Part shown: positions 14,647 through 32,973 of the stretch, one piece after another
How the letters are laid out: each line of letters starts with the position of its first letter
How positions within the stretch are numbered: the first letter of the stretch is position 1
Assembly (NCBI GenBank): GCA_963402885.1
Contig: OY727102.1
Coordinates: 14,446,001 to 14,510,000, forward strand
DNA: 64,000 nt
From: Antedon bifida
Taxonomy: Eukaryota > Echinodermata > Crinoidea > Comatulida > Antedonidae
Direction: 5' to 3'
Position numbers and translations under genes: made by a program
Notes under the pieces: model-generated
Told to the model about the DNA's origin: nothing
Database searches by the model: none
Seen by the model: only the letters and a program-made list of their open reading frames with translations

Positions 14647-14819
14647 CTTTGTGTACGCGCGAATCGTCGATCGTCGCGGAATTGACCGCCGCCCGCCGCG
14701 CGTACGTACCATGCCACACCGAGAGTGTGTGGAAAAAAACAACGTTCCTCTTCCAATTTTTGTCAATCGGAAGCGCGTCACCTGAGCGCGCGCGGTTGAA
14801 TACAAAAAGTAAACATTAC

Positions 14820-14906
14820 TTCCGAAAAACAGAGATCCGTTCCTTCACGTCAGAATGACAAAATATTTGTTTGGAATCATCAGTCATTTCGGCTTAGATT
14901 AGTCAG
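14820..14906 (+). promoter_or_regulatory. probable DCAF12 leader exon
   Basis: A strong donor (TCAG, then GTAAGTAA) at 14907 follows the CpG-rich segment. The only ATG in the stretch (14856) stops after 15 codons, so the exon looks untranslated. Its link to the DCAF12 exons downstream is by position only; the start of the exon is not defined. Confidence 0.4.
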
Positions 14907-14984
14907 GTAAGTAAAAATATTTTCTATGTTTTTAGCAAGATAGAAACTGGCTAGAATATATATTGAATGTCTATTCCTAGCTAC

Positions 14985-15105
14985 CTATAGGCCTAGGCCT
15001 AGCTAAGCATCATATGGCCAGGCCTTCTCTTAGCAGGCTAGTAGTCTCCTAGGCTAGCAAGCCTAGGCCTGGGTCTCTATCTAGGTAGGCCGAGACTAGT
15101 TGTAA
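14985..15105. repeat. CTAGGCCT-rich low-complexity patch
   Basis: Short interrupted runs of GGCCTAGGCCTAG and CTAGCTAGGC. A larger patch of the same kind is at 29690-30180. Confidence 0.6.
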
Positions 15106-16314
15106 ACAAGAATTCGTTGGTAGTCTAGCTAGCCTACTGTAATATATTTGGCGTTCGTTACTGCTGTTTCAACCCACCTTTTTTTTGTAGTATTTCGACT
15201 CGACTATTAAAAGAATTGACTACCAGTACCATGATCAACATTTTTTACTGTATTTTATCAGTTTTTGATATTAGCCCCGCGGAGTTTATACAAATAAATA
15301 CGGTATTTAAGTCATCACCATTAATTTATCGATTGATAATGCTTACAACTCAAAGATTGTAGTCAGGGCTCGAAATACCCCTAGAAGTGCCCTATTCAAA
15401 CAAGAGACCGGCAGTGAAAATTCTAGTAAATAGGCTAACTCAATCCTATGACTTCACATAGCTAGCAAGCAAATTCTTTTCATATAATATATCATTTCTT
15501 CAGTTGCTTACGCTTGCGCTTTTTGCGGAAAAAAGAACTCTATTTCCAACATTCAGGCTCGTCGTAGGCATAGCCACTGTGTATCACAACTCAGCCAACT
15601 GTTATAAAATTAATAATTACTGTTATGATTGAATTTTTTTTCTTTCCATACAGACTACAGCACTACAACTGTTAAAGTAGGTTAGAGGATATTGACCTCA
15701 AAATCAATTGACATTCAACTGAAATGAAATTACGACTGAAATGATAACTTGGCATAAGGTAGGTTAAAATAGTAATATTATACACAAAAAATAATATTAA
15801 TGTGAATAAGAAATTAATTAAATTTTTAATTAATATTTTAAAAACTGAGTGTAAAAAAACGGAAATATTATTATTATTAGCGGTGCTTATAACAAATTTA
15901 AACATAAACCATTCAAACTTGGTCTTGTGTTATTAAATCAAAAATGTATTTATGCTTGTTGATTGTTAAAACAGTATATACCTAGCTCTCCTTTGGGACA
16001 TCTTTGGGACACAACAAAGTTGTCTAAAATTGAATATGGGCTTAGTGTTAAAAGACTGTATTATTATTTTCCCCTCCTTTCATGAGAGAATGCCCCTTAA
16101 TAAGGGTCTTTCACATCTGTTCTGGTAAGTCCAGAACCGTGCTGAAAGACCCTTTAGATCATCATCATTTGTCTGCCTAGTATAAAAAATATTTTCTTAA
16201 ATACTGCAATCAACTATTATGTTTGATACTATGATTTTGTTTCATTTGTTTTTACATAAAAGGTTAATTGAATAAATGCGAAGTTCATATAATCCTGATA
16301 ATGTCCATCTACAG

Positions 16315-22146
<5,832 letters not shown>

Positions 22147-22323
22147 TAGAATTTTTATCAATGTTGACAACAAACACCCAACAGCGATGTGTGATGATGT
22201 TATATCAGTTATAGAAGAGATGAAAGAAATTTCAAATATTTCCTATTTTTATGTTACTGAATCTTCTTTGATATCAAATGCTGAACGATAGATGTACCAT
22301 ATCTGCAGTGTCTGCTTTTTAAA

Positions 22324-22329
22324 AATAAA
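22324..22329 (+). terminator. poly(A) signal of DCAF12
   Basis: AATAAA 178 bases after the DCAF12 stop codon. Confidence 0.55.
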
Positions 22330-23430
22330 CAAGATAAAAACTATTTTATAAACTTCAATTATACAGTAATGTAATATAATGCATAAAAGGCATACAGTAT
22401 TGTGTTCATAATTACGTAATACACGCACACATACGTAACACACATTATATGCTAATAATAAATGCAAGTTTAAATTTCTAAATATAAATAAGTATAAAAA
22501 TGTAGACCTAAGTGTAGTTATGTTCTCTTTCAATTTTAAAATGATGTTCTCACCTCAACACTCTTTTTTTGGTGGGGTGTACAGTATGTTGAGTTGATAT
22601 ATTTTGGGAACAATTTTTTAAGTTTTTGTAAACAATTTTATTATTTTAAATTAGTAGTTTCTTAAAATGTTTGTTTTTTCGGTGAGCTATATCAGCAAGT
22701 AGCAAGTCCGCTGTAGATCTAGGATGCTAGGTAACCAAATGTTAATTTCTCTTAAATACTGTATATTAAAATGTATAGACAGCAAAACAAATTAGTATAG
22801 TTGTTATTTAATCATACCTAGGTTTACATTCAGAATTCTTGCTAATATACTCTTAAAGAACTATTATGCTCTGCTGACAATAACTAAATTAATTCATAAG
22901 GTTTTAGTGTTTCAGTTCAGCTTCCATGCAAGACACCTGATTAGCATAAATAACGATATAAATTGCTATGTGAATGGTTGTTTGTTTTTGTCATGTTCAA
23001 CTTCATGATGGTTGCACAGTGCAAATCACACGGAAACATCCAGTGGTTTGCAGGAAATTTTGTATTCACATTTAACTGTTTTTACTTTCATGTATTGTAT
23101 CCATTCAATTGCTTATTGTGCGATATTTATAACGTCTTAGTGTATACTTGTCATTTGATTGGTTAGTATACACTCAGGTGTGTTAGTTAATATTAATAAA
23201 TAAATCATTTGGAAGTGGAAAGACTGATTGCAGTCATTCTTTAGTTTTATTAATTATGATACAGTACTTTTTAGTTCCTAATTTTCCATATGTAGGTATG
23301 TAAATAGTTTTATTTTCAATGTACAGTAAATTTAATTTACATTAACAGTGGTTTTTAATTATTTCTATAAGTGTATTTGTTTTTTTGTTGAAATATAATA
23401 TTTTCATTTAAAAAAGACACAAGTGACATA
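22330..23430. other. no gene recognised
   Basis: AT-rich spacer between the convergent 3' ends of DCAF12 and PDCD7. No supported ORF or RNA gene. Confidence 0.5.
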
Positions 23431-23654
23431 ACATTGTTTTATTTTTATTGAACATTATATGGTTTAAAAATGCAAAATAAATACAGTTTTGCTGTATTGA
23501 ATGCTGTTTCACAGATATTTTTTCATTGATAAATTCTACATTATGTATATTTTATATGCAAATGAAAATAAATGGAAGTAATTTTCCACTGATGAAGTTC
23601 ATCAAGAAATGTTGTATCACAGATAGTACTGATCTACTAAGATAAGGGTTTTCA

Positions 23655-23990
23655 ACTCAACAGGCGGTCCATCAGCTAGATCATTCTTCCATATATAGCT
23701 TGATGGAGGTTCTGATGTTATCCATTAGCTAAAGCAGTCTTCCACATATGGCTTGATGGATGTTCTGATGTTATCCATCAGCTAGAGCAGTCTTCCACAT
23801 ATGCTTGATGGATGTTCTGATGTTATCCATCAGCTAGAGCAGTCTTCTTCCATATATGGCTTGATGGAGGTTCTGATGTTATCCATTAGCTAAAGCAGTC
23901 TTCCATATATGACGTGATGGAAGTTCTGATGTTATCCATCAGCTAGAGCAGTCTTCCATATATGGCTTGATGGAGGTTCAGGTTTGACCC
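23655..23990 (-). repeat. 53-54-bp minisatellite grown from the last codons of PDCD7
   Basis: About six tandem copies of a unit that, on the minus strand, reads CCTCCATCAAGCCATATATG, then GAAGACTGCTCTAGCTGATG, then GATAACATCAGAA. The first copy is coding (the PDCD7 C terminus, PPSSHIWKTALADG then stop). The remaining copies lie in the 3' UTR, each keeping the same TAA. Confidence 0.9.
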
Positions 23991-26900
23991 ATGCTACTGG
24001 TATTGATGAGGCACCATCAGTATGAGGAAGTACGAGACATTGATCCCAAGTGTATCTGCAGTAATAATCATTAAATAAGTAAATTATAAAAATGTTATAT
24101 TATTTTCTTTTTATTGAATGTAAAGTGCTTAAAAAGACCACCTACCTGACATGTAGAAAAGCATCTATGTTTACTTCAGTTTGTTTATAGAACTCATTGA
24201 ATGGTCTCAGCTGTGGATCATGCAGTGTTCCTACAAAAAAAAAAAGATGGACTGCAAAAGACACTACACATTTTATGTAAAAATAAATACTATATGAACC
24301 TATTACGATGACTTTTTCTGATTTTAAACGGTTAAAATGTGAAAAATAAGTCACTTCTAATAATTTTAGCGGCCCGCTATAAATCCCAACATGCATCACG
24401 CACGGATTGATATTCTCATAATTTTCAGGAAAAAATACCAGGTATTCCGATCCAAAATTTGTATTGACGGATTCTGCCAAAAAAGGAAAGACAATTAATT
24501 CAACAACTAGACAACTTCAAGCTAGGCATATAGCTAGCGTACGCTAGCGCTCTTTACCAGCTAGGCCTTCAAAACTAAGCCTAAATAAGCTAGGTCTAGA
24601 AATGTCTACCAGAGAACTTTTGACACGAGCTACTTACTGTAGGTAGCACATTGTTTTCTCTTATTATCATAATTAATCTTAGAACACACATTTAAGACAA
24701 GAAATGACCTGGTTTAATGTTTTGAAAGTTATATATATGCATTATTTTTACAAAATATCAAAAATTAACTGTTTGAAATATTGGTTTGTTCTTTAAGCCT
24801 GGTTTCCATAAAATCGCTACACCGTTTCCATTGAAATCGCTACACGTGCAGATGTCGCCGACGCGCATCGGGGAGGTCTCCCCGATTCATCGCAGACAAA
24901 TCGGCAAAGTTCAACCATGTTCAACTTTGCCGATTTTGTCGGCGATGAATCGTATACGCGTGTACCAAAGAATATTTAGCGCTCGCGTACTAGATCCCCG
25001 ATAAATTCTAGAGTTTCCATAGAATCGCTACGCCCTGTCAGCGACAGCAGTCGGCGACACGGTGTAGCGATACGGTGTAGCAATTTTATGGAAACCAGGC
25101 TTTAAAGGCCAACTGAGACAGCATCGTACAATGAGGCCAGACGAGTTGGTGCTTTTGGTGCTGTCTGAGTTGAATCCCGACGAGACGAGTTAGTGTTGGG
25201 CGTGGTTTTTAGGTCGCCATGAACTTTAAATCTGTTTAACTTTCTCCGGACGAGATGAATTGTTGGGCCTCGTCGTACGACCTTTGGCCTTTAGTTGATC
25301 AACAATAGGTTTATTAAAAATACATGAATTGTTGGAGAGGAAGTTCACATTTAAACCATAACGCTAATGCATACCGAACCTATGTATTACAGTTAGTGAT
25401 ACAAAATTAGAAGTACATATTTCTTTCACAAACTATATATTGTCTGTGTGTGAAAGAAGTCAAATGAGATGACTTGGGGTAGTTGCAGAAGGTAACACAA
25501 CAGTAAATTGCTTTGATTTATGAGCATGCACATATATCTGTTAAGTTATATTGATTTAGTCTAGTGTATGGTATTTCAATAAAATAATAAGTACAATTTT
25601 TTCATTGATACACACAGTTAATTAAACTAACCATCTCCAAATAGTTGCTTTCTCCTAAGCTGTAGTTGCTTATGTTCCTTATCTCTTAGTTTTTGTTGTA
25701 GTATCTGTCTTTCCTTTTCTTTATTTTCTTCCTGTTCCTCCTCTAGCATTACCTACAATGAAGCAAAAACAAAGTAGTTATTGTCAAAGATAGCTTAAAA
25801 AAAAAGATAGGAATTACAGTAATGTGTTGAAGACATGTTACCTGCATAGCTTGTTCTTCAGCCGTGTAAACTGCCCTCTGCCTGTTCATAAACTGCTCCA
25901 TTTTTCCGATACGTTGCTCAAATATAGTTTCTGATGATACTGGCAACAATACACCTACAATATAAGGAATCAACCTAATGCTTTATTCAAATTAACTTAT
26001 TGATTATGCAAATATTGATTCATTTTATGCGAATAGTCATAGTAGTCTTGGAGATCCTAACCATTTCCCCAAAGATAATTATACCAACAAATTTAAAGCT
26101 CTGTCTACAATATCAAACTAGTCTGACAAAAAAAGTTTGATGTGCCCAAATATGGTAGTGGTATGCTTAAATGGTAGTGATATGACATCATCATGTCCAT
26201 ATATGGGCACATCACATTTTTTTTTAAATAATACTATACATACTTTGTGCATGATTTAAAAGTCAATGGGTTGGAATGTATAGTTTTCCCTGGGTTTTTA
26301 CAGTTTTCACCAAATGTTTCAATTGAAGTAGTTTTACCTTTTTGTAGTGAGGATGCCTTTCTAACGTGACGTAGTTTACGAAGACCACGTAGCACTTCCA
26401 ATGTCTTGTCTGCTTCTTTCTTTTTCTTACGAACTTCAAACAGTGTTTTGTCGATATCTTTTTGCAATTGTTTTTCCTGAAATAAATTATAAAATGATAA
26501 AAAAATATCATAACCAAATCACAGAGATATTTTAAGCCTTATTCGCACATTGGAATTGAAAAATGTTACCTTCACCCAAGGCCATTGGTGAATTTTACCA
26601 TGGTTTACGCTTGGATAATTTCATTTAGTGTACTAATATTTAACGACATTAAAAACAATTGAAGTGCAAAGGTCAAGAACTCCTGGAGTTTACACTAGTC
26701 GCACGTTTGGATTGGACTTTTTTTTTTTACCGAGATCATGGCTTTATATATTCTGCACAAAGATACAGCCTAAATTACACGATCGTGTGAATGGGATAAA
26801 TCTTTCTCAAAATGGGCTACTCGTACATACATTGTTAACTACAATATTTATATAAAAATAAGAGATTATATGTATGTATGTCACTCCTTAAGCTCTGTCT

Positions 26901-29437
26901 ACACTATTAAACTTTATGTGACAAAAAAATGTGATGTGCCGATATGTGGACATGATGATGTCATATCACTACCATATTTGGGCTTTACAGCAAAACCACT
27001 TTATTTCTCAACTTAGGAAGTCAAGCTTTTAAATGTTACTGACGTACCTTTACTTTTTCCAATCTCTCTTTCTCTGCTTTTACAATGTTTTCATCAATTT
27101 TCTTATTAACTTCCTCAATATTTTTCAAGTACTCTTGTTGATTTTCAATTTTCATTTGTCGTCGTCTTTTTAAGTTTTGCTGAAAAAAAAATTGTAATGT
27201 CTTTCTCACTAACTCAGTTATAAGCCCACCACAGAAGGGTGGGATTATTCCCGAAATTACTAATAATGCAATCTTATTTTATATTTAAATACAGATGGTA
27301 AAGAAAAAAAAACATTATTAACTTAATTATCAACTTACTGTCTTTTTGTGCCGTAACTTTAGTTTTTCTGTCAGTTTGCATATAAATTCTGGATTAGACA
27401 ACACAACAGAAACTTCTTCCAATTTACTCTATAAAAATGTATAAAGGAAATAAACATCATCATTACAATACATTCAATAATCAAAATACATTTTCCTCAT
27501 TTATCACCTGTAAAAATTAGAATCAGTGTTATAATAAATTTTTTTCAATAACGCATTTTTACTAACAATAGTACAGATATTGGTGGTTAATTTGATATTA
27601 AATTTTAAGAATTTACATTGTCAGAGTTCTCAACTTATAATTAATTTGCTGGTCGTGGAAAACAAGGAAGGAGGGGTTTTTGTGGTGGTAATTAATTTGT
27701 CAATATACATATATGTTTATAAGTGCAACGTTGTACAAAATATAAAACATTTATTATTTGTTTTATAACACACCTACATTTAACAAGAGGCCGATCGAGG
27801 CCTAAACCAATCAAAAAGGCACCACTCCAATTTTGGACACGGAGTAGAACAAATAAAAATGGCGTACACCGCAGGTGGATTATGGAATGTGATAAGTAAA
27901 CAGCCTTGTGTCATGCATGGTTGCATGTTGTCAACAGCAATTTGTTTAGTACCTTGATTTCTGCAACTTGTTGAAGAGCAAGTTGCCAACTCTCTGCATC
28001 TATGTCAAGGTTCTCAACCAGTAAATCTCGCTGAAGTTTTAAATCATCCAGAAGCTGCTTGTAATTCTTGATCATACCTTTAGCTTGTGGAATCTGTCAA
28101 AATAAGATTTATATTTAAATTTGTGAGTACATCTGACATTCACATCCTATTCATAGTTTGATTTATTTTTTAAAATGTTATGTCTTTAGGCACATGTGGC
28201 CAAGGATTACTAATAGTAAATTAATCACTGTCCTATCAGATAGGTGGTAATCCCCCTGATACAGGGGCTATTTTATGAACCAGTTCACTGGGGTAACCCC
28301 CTACTCGTCTCGAATGATGAACTGGGTGTACAGGGTTATAACTGTGTACAGTGGACCTGACACTGACTTCCACCACTAAAACTAGGAACGAGTCGGCCTC
28401 TATTGTTGGCTCATTAGGTATGGTAAACAACGCCCCTGCCCCTGGCCATTTTACTTGCTAGGATTCAATCCTGAAACAGCTTCACTTACCTTAATTTGTC
28501 CATGATTTGACGTTTTATTTCTTGGTTGTTCCACATGAGTTCTTTTCGATACAAAATTATCAATCCAGTTCTGGTCTTTCTCTTTTTCTGTCACTACTGT
28601 ATTTAGTGGTGGAGGGATTGGCAGAGGCATACCACTAGGCCAAGGATAATTAACATTTTGAGCATTTTGCGGCCAGTTTCTGTGGCTGCGTTGACCTGGT
28701 GTTTGCTGGTTCTTGCCATGTATTCCTAGCTTAGGTTGTTGGAAAGAGCTTTGCATCATTGATGATGGGATAAATGGTTGGCTCTGTTGACCACTTTCAA
28801 ATTGACTTGCATTTGGTATTGGTGATGGTTTCAAATTAGTACTGTGGTTACCGGCTGCTGGGTTCTCTAAATGGTTTGTTGGAACCTGGCTGGTATTAGA
28901 TAAAGGAGGATGTGGCCATGAAGGTGGGGGCCCAGCTCCATTGCCAAATGAACTAAATGATGTATTATTTGAACATTTTCCAACATTTTGAAAAGAATTA
29001 ATTGGTGGTTGATGGTAATTAGCTATTGGGTTTTGTAGGACATATGGAGGCTGAGTTTTTGGAGCATGTAGAGTCTTACGCTTCTGAGGTTGATTTGGCT
29101 GAGGTTGATTTGATGGAGTGTATGCCGCTGGTGGGTATGATGGTTGATTTGGTGAGGCGTTTACAGGTTGTGCTGAAAAATGTGGTCTATAATTATGACT
29201 TGAAGGTACAAATGGCGGTGGCTGAGATTGATTTGTATATTGCTGAGGTTTGTTTATTTGGTAGGTTTGCTCAAACTGGTTTTGATGTTGATGCAGTTGT
29301 TGGTTCGACTGGCTAACATGCTGATTTTCTTGCCTTGTCCATTGATTGTGTACATTGGGCTGCTGTTTCTGTTGCCAAGCTTGTTGATTAGATTGTCGTC
29401 GTTTAGTATGACTTTGTCTCTGGTTATACTCCTCCAT
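23932..29437 (-). CDS. PDCD7: PDCD7 homologue, U11/U12 di-snRNP 59K protein
   Basis: Nine exons in phase with GT-AG borders: 29439-28490, 28093-27953, 27428-27339, 27179-27048, 26476-26338, 25954-25842, 25752-25632, 24230-24146 and 24055-23932; about 630 residues. Start chosen at 29437 because a 3' splice site (CTATTATAG) lies just upstream. Residues 1-300 are Gln/Asn/Pro-rich and disordered. Then WIDNFVSKRTH, a long charged coiled coil, TLFEVRKKKKEADKTLEVLR, VYTAEEQAMQVMLEEEQEE, QLFGDG and a Trp-rich tail, YTWDQCLVL to IWKTALADG, all matching vertebrate PDCD7 in order. In vertebrates it bridges U11 and U12 snRNPs in minor-intron recognition. Vertebrate PDCD7 is about 485 residues; the excess is in the N-terminal low-complexity part. 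Confidence 0.93.
24796..25101. mobile_element. 306-bp PIF/Harbinger-type MITE, TTA duplication
   Basis: The ends start AGCCTGGTTTCCATAAAATC on the left, repeated inverted on the right with one change in the first 20. TTA flanks both ends (24793-24795, 25102-25104). The interior contains the inverted words TCGGCGATGAATCG and CGATTCATCGCAGAC. No ORF. Shares the AGC-TGGTT-CCA terminus with the element at 18185. In a PDCD7 intron. Confidence 0.8.
26096..26235. mobile_element. MITE of the 16606 family (copy 2)
   Basis: The left end AAGCTCTGTCTACAATATC matches copy 1; the right end is diverged. The inner part carries GATATGACATCATCATGTCC. In a PDCD7 intron. Confidence 0.65.
26889..26995. mobile_element. 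MITE of the 16606 family (copy 3, shortened)
   Basis: Begins AAGCTCTGTCTACACTATT and continues through GGACATGATGATGTCATATC to GGGCTTTA. The distal arm is mostly missing. In a PDCD7 intron. Confidence 0.65.
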
Positions 29438-29689
29438 ATCTATAATAGAAAATAGTTTCATGGATCAACATTCCAAAAAAATAATTTGAAGGTTAGTGCA
29501 TTAGTGCAACATTCTTGATCTTGTTGAACACAAAATAAACATAGAGAGGCATAAAAGTGAAAGCCCTGTATTCACTCATATTGCCACTCGATTCAGTCGC
29601 ACTACCTTGGCAACGTCAGCTCATCATAACAACCATCAATGTGGCGGCTGGCTGGAGGATCGCGCCTTAAGTTCTCTTAAGTTTTTTAG

Positions 29690-30180
29690 GCTAACTAGCC
29701 TATGCCCCTACTCTACTACTACTACTGTAGGCCCTAGCCATTTTGCTGTCTAATTTATGGCCAACTTACTACGAGAATTATTATTATTAATTAGGCAGGC
29801 CTACTACTACTAGCCTACTCTAGGCGCGCCTACCTAGGTAGGGAATGAGGAGAGGAGCCTGGAGGCATAGTAGGCCTGTTCCTAGCCTAGCTATAATTAG
29901 GCCTAGGTAGGGCCAGCAGGCCTACTACTAGGCCTAGGGTAGAGGCTAGGCGGCCCTACTTAGGCTAGGCCTAGTGTAGGCCTACTACCTAGGTAGGCCT
30001 AGGCTAGGCTAGGCCTAGGGGCCTAGGCCTAGTAGTCCTAGTAGGTAGGTAGCTAGGCTAATATATTTATACACCTACTAGGCCTAACTAGGCCTATAGT
30101 AAATACTTCGTTCAACATACTCATGGGTTGTCGTCTACGAATGAAATCGATAGTTTTATATTCTAGGCTAGGCCTAGAAA
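29690..30180. repeat. CTAGGCCTA-rich low-complexity tract
   Basis: Dense interrupted copies of GGCCTAGGC, CCTACTACTAGG and CTAGGTAGG just upstream of PDCD7. No ORF. The GC-rich palindromic word GGCCTAGGCC recurs throughout. Confidence 0.85.
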
Positions 30181-31049
30181 TGTAAACCTTCGCAACACCA
30201 CGCAGACACCGTTAGACGAACATTCTCTACTACAACCAAAGAATAATATAATATCACACTTTTATCCTGCTACCAAGCAGCCAATGAACACTGAACAGTA
30301 CTCTATTTAATTTAAATTAGCGCCCTCTATAACAGTTTAAAGTACGAATAATGCCTGTGTCACGTCTCATCAGATCAGAAGTAGACACAAGCTTTATTAT
30401 CAGTATCAATATTTATTTAATTTTTTGCATACACAAATGTGATAAGGTTTTGGATTACAATACAATGGAAGTACTATATAAAACCAACAATTGTTGGACC
30501 GTGACGACATAAAACCTTAAAGCCAACATAAGTAGTATCCCGCGACTGTGGGAAGACATCCACGATGAAGTGAAAGATTCCCTGCTATTGGATTATTTCC
30601 CTACATTCCTTGCTAAACTTAAAATAAATTTGTTCTCCGATAATAATTAGGCCTATGTATATAATTTAAAATTCTTTTTATATATATTTTTTATTTTATG
30701 ATCTAAACTTAGCTTTGGAATTTTGATATATTATATTTTAAGATGGTATAATCATTGCTTGTGAAACTTGGGTGAATTGGGAACACAGGCTTTAAGTCAT
30801 AGTTATTATATTCGCTTTTGTGTCCCATGCCAGCTCACTCAATTGTTTTTTTTGTATGTCGTGTTTTTCATGTATTTTATATTTGGCAATAAAAGAATAA
30901 GAATCACTCAGACATTATTATTTTGTCTCTCTGGAATCGTTGATTTGTCATCAATCAGCATCGCTATCATCATAATCGTTGATCATCATCATCACCAACG
31001 TTTTATTATAGTCGTTATGATTATTAACACCATCACGTAATTGTCACAT
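30181..31049. other. no gene recognised
   Basis: Spacer between PDCD7 and the Polinton. It ends in a CATCAT-rich stretch that continues on the far side of the Polinton at 50378, consistent with one interrupted host site. Confidence 0.5.
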
Positions 31050-31055
31050 ATATCA

Positions 31056-31137
31056 GTAGTGTAGGTGGGGCCTGGGGAGAACAAAGGAAATCTATTGTGT
31101 GAAAGGTTAACAAAGGTTAACAAAGAAGGGACGCTAA
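31056..31137. repeat. Polinton left terminal inverted repeat
   Basis: 82 bp, matching the reverse complement of 50290-50371 with one difference. Its inner end already contains GGGACGCTA, the word repeated in the adjacent minisatellite. Confidence 0.95.
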
Positions 31138-32215
31138 GAGAACAATAGAATGTGTGAAATGTTAACAATAGAGGGGTGATTGTTAACAAAGAAGGGATGC
31201 TAAGAGAACAATAGAATGTGTGAAATGTTAACAATAGAGGGTGTGATTGGTGTGATTGTTAACTAGAAGGACGCTAAGTAAACAAAGAAGGGACGCTAAG
31301 AGAACAATAGAATGTGTGAAAGGGTAACAATAGAGGGGTGATTGTTAACAAAGAAGGGATGCTAAGAGAACAATAGAATGTGTGAAATGTTAACAATAGA
31401 GGGGTGATTGTTAACAATGATGACGCTATAAGTAAACAAAGAAGGGACGCTAAGAGAACAATAGAATGTGTGAAATGTTAACAATAGAGGGGTGATTGTT
31501 AACAATGATGACGCTATAAGTAAACAAAGAAGGGACGCTAAGAGAACAATAGAATGTGTGAAAGGGTAACAATAGAGGGGTGATTGTTAACAAAGAAGGG
31601 ACGCTAAGAGAACAATAGAATGTGTGAAATGTTAACAATAGAGGGGTGATTGTTAACAATGATGACGCTATAAGTAAACAAAGAAGGGACGCTAAGAGAA
31701 CAATAGAATGTGTGAAATGTTAACAATAGAGGGGTGATTGTTAACAAAGAAGGGACGCTATAAGTAAACAAAGAAGGGACGCTAAGAGAACAATAGAATG
31801 TGTGAAATGTTAACAATAGATGGGTGATTGTTAACAAAGAAGGGACGCTATAAGTAAACAAAGAAGGGACGCTAAGAGAACAATAGAATGTGTGAAAGGG
31901 TAACAATAGAGGGGTGATTGTTAACAAAGAAGGGATGCTAAGAGAACAATAGAATGTGTGAAATGTTAACAATAGAGGGGTGATTGTTAACAATGATGAC
32001 GCTATAAGTAAACAAAGAAGGGACGCTAAGAGAACAATAGAATGTGTGAAATGTTAACAATAGAGGGGTGATTGTTAACAAAGAAGGGACGCTAAGAGAA
32101 CAATAGAATGTGTGAAATGTTAACAATAGAGGGGTGATTGTTAACAATGATGACACTATAAGTAAACAAAGAAGGGACGCTAAGAGAACAATTGAAGGTG
32201 CGAATCTTAATAAAG
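31085..32215. repeat. 66-bp subterminal minisatellite of the Polinton
   Basis: About 16 units of 66 bp: AACAAAGAAGGGACGCTAAG, AGAACAATAGAATGTGTGAA, ATGTTAACAATAGAGGGGTG, ATTGTT. Some carry a 22-bp insert (AACAATGATGACGCTATAAG). The array grows out of the left terminal repeat and is absent on the right. Open frames on the minus strand reflect the period and are not genes. Confidence 0.9.
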
Positions 32216-32475
32216 AGGGACGCATACAAAACAAAGGTAAGGTGTGAAATTTAAACAACAGAGGATATCATGGTCTTTATTCGAAGATAAGTAGCGTCAT
32301 CTCGTTATAAGTTGGTCACCATTGGTCAACAGAGAAACAGCAGTGACCATTGTTTTAACTTAGTGTGTTCCTATTGGTCGAAAGATAATGATGACGCTAC
32401 CATAGCTTGTTCTTATTGGTCAATAAAGTAAGTACCTCTATAGAAATTATTAATGGGTACTTATGTGAACTAGCA

Positions 32476-32511
32476 TATAAGGTGCTGCATGGTACCTTGA
32501 GGGTATATCAG
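32476..32511 (+). promoter_or_regulatory. TATA box and initiator before the SIM-protein gene
   Basis: CATATAAGG at 32474-32482, followed 34 bases later by TATATCAG (initiator TCAG at 32508-32511), 90 bases before the ATG. The same TATA/TATATCAG pair precedes the PC4-repeat gene. Confidence 0.5.
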
Positions 32512-32599
32512 CAACTGATCTGTACCAAGCTTACTCACAAGAACCAGCAAAACTACGTTTTAAATTTTACTTAAAAGTTACTTTACTTTACAAGTCAAA

Positions 32600-32965
32600 A
32601 TGTGTAGCAACAAAGTAATGGAATTCATTGACTTAACTACTGAAGAAGACGAAGAGGTACCAACCATAGAAGTCATAGATTTGACGAAGGACGAAGATCA
32701 TGTCTTGGATGTTAACAAACCGTTAACCATATTTGTAACGGACGAAACCGATACACCAATACCCGTAATTAAACTAAATCATGAAGACGAAAACCCAGAT
32801 GATGTCGAAGAAGACGGAAACACAGATGATGAAAATATTGAAGCCATGCTTCGAGCTGATACACCAAGTGACACAGTGGATCACCCAATAATCGAACCGG
32901 GGCAGGCTAGAAGTGGATGTGATGACTGGTGGGATAGGATCTTTTTAATTCTGAGGCACAACTAA
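32600..32965 (+). CDS. Polinton-borne acidic protein with two SUMO-interacting motifs
   Basis: 121 residues, strongly acidic. Residues 9-13 read FIDLT followed by TEEDEE, and residues 25-29 read VIDLT followed by KDED. Hydrophobic core plus flanking acidic residues is the classical SUMO-interacting motif, as in RNF4 and PIAS proteins. A weaker third candidate is IPVIKL near residue 55. There is no other domain. Known family: none recognised. Inference: it may bind SUMOylated host proteins or nuclear bodies. It lies 8 bases before the next ORF, behind its own TATA box, in the left part of the Polinton. Confidence 0.7.
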   Translation: MCSNKVMEFIDLTTEEDEEVPTIEVIDLTKDEDHVLDVNKPLTIFVTDETDTPIPVIKLNHEDENPDDVEEDGNTDDENIEAMLRADTPSDTVDHPIIEPGQARSGCDDWWDRIFLILRHN

Positions 32966-32973
32966 CATCAGAA

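Noticed and set aside
15499-15605. Plus-strand frame with CAFCGKK and RRRHSHC after a TTTCTTCAG acceptor-like site
   Set aside because: Looks a little like a zinc finger, but there is no matching donor or family, and it does not fit the DCAF12 N terminus.
31450-32258. Minus-strand frames with repeated LTFHTFYCSLSVPSL
   Set aside because: Produced by the 66-bp Polinton minisatellite.
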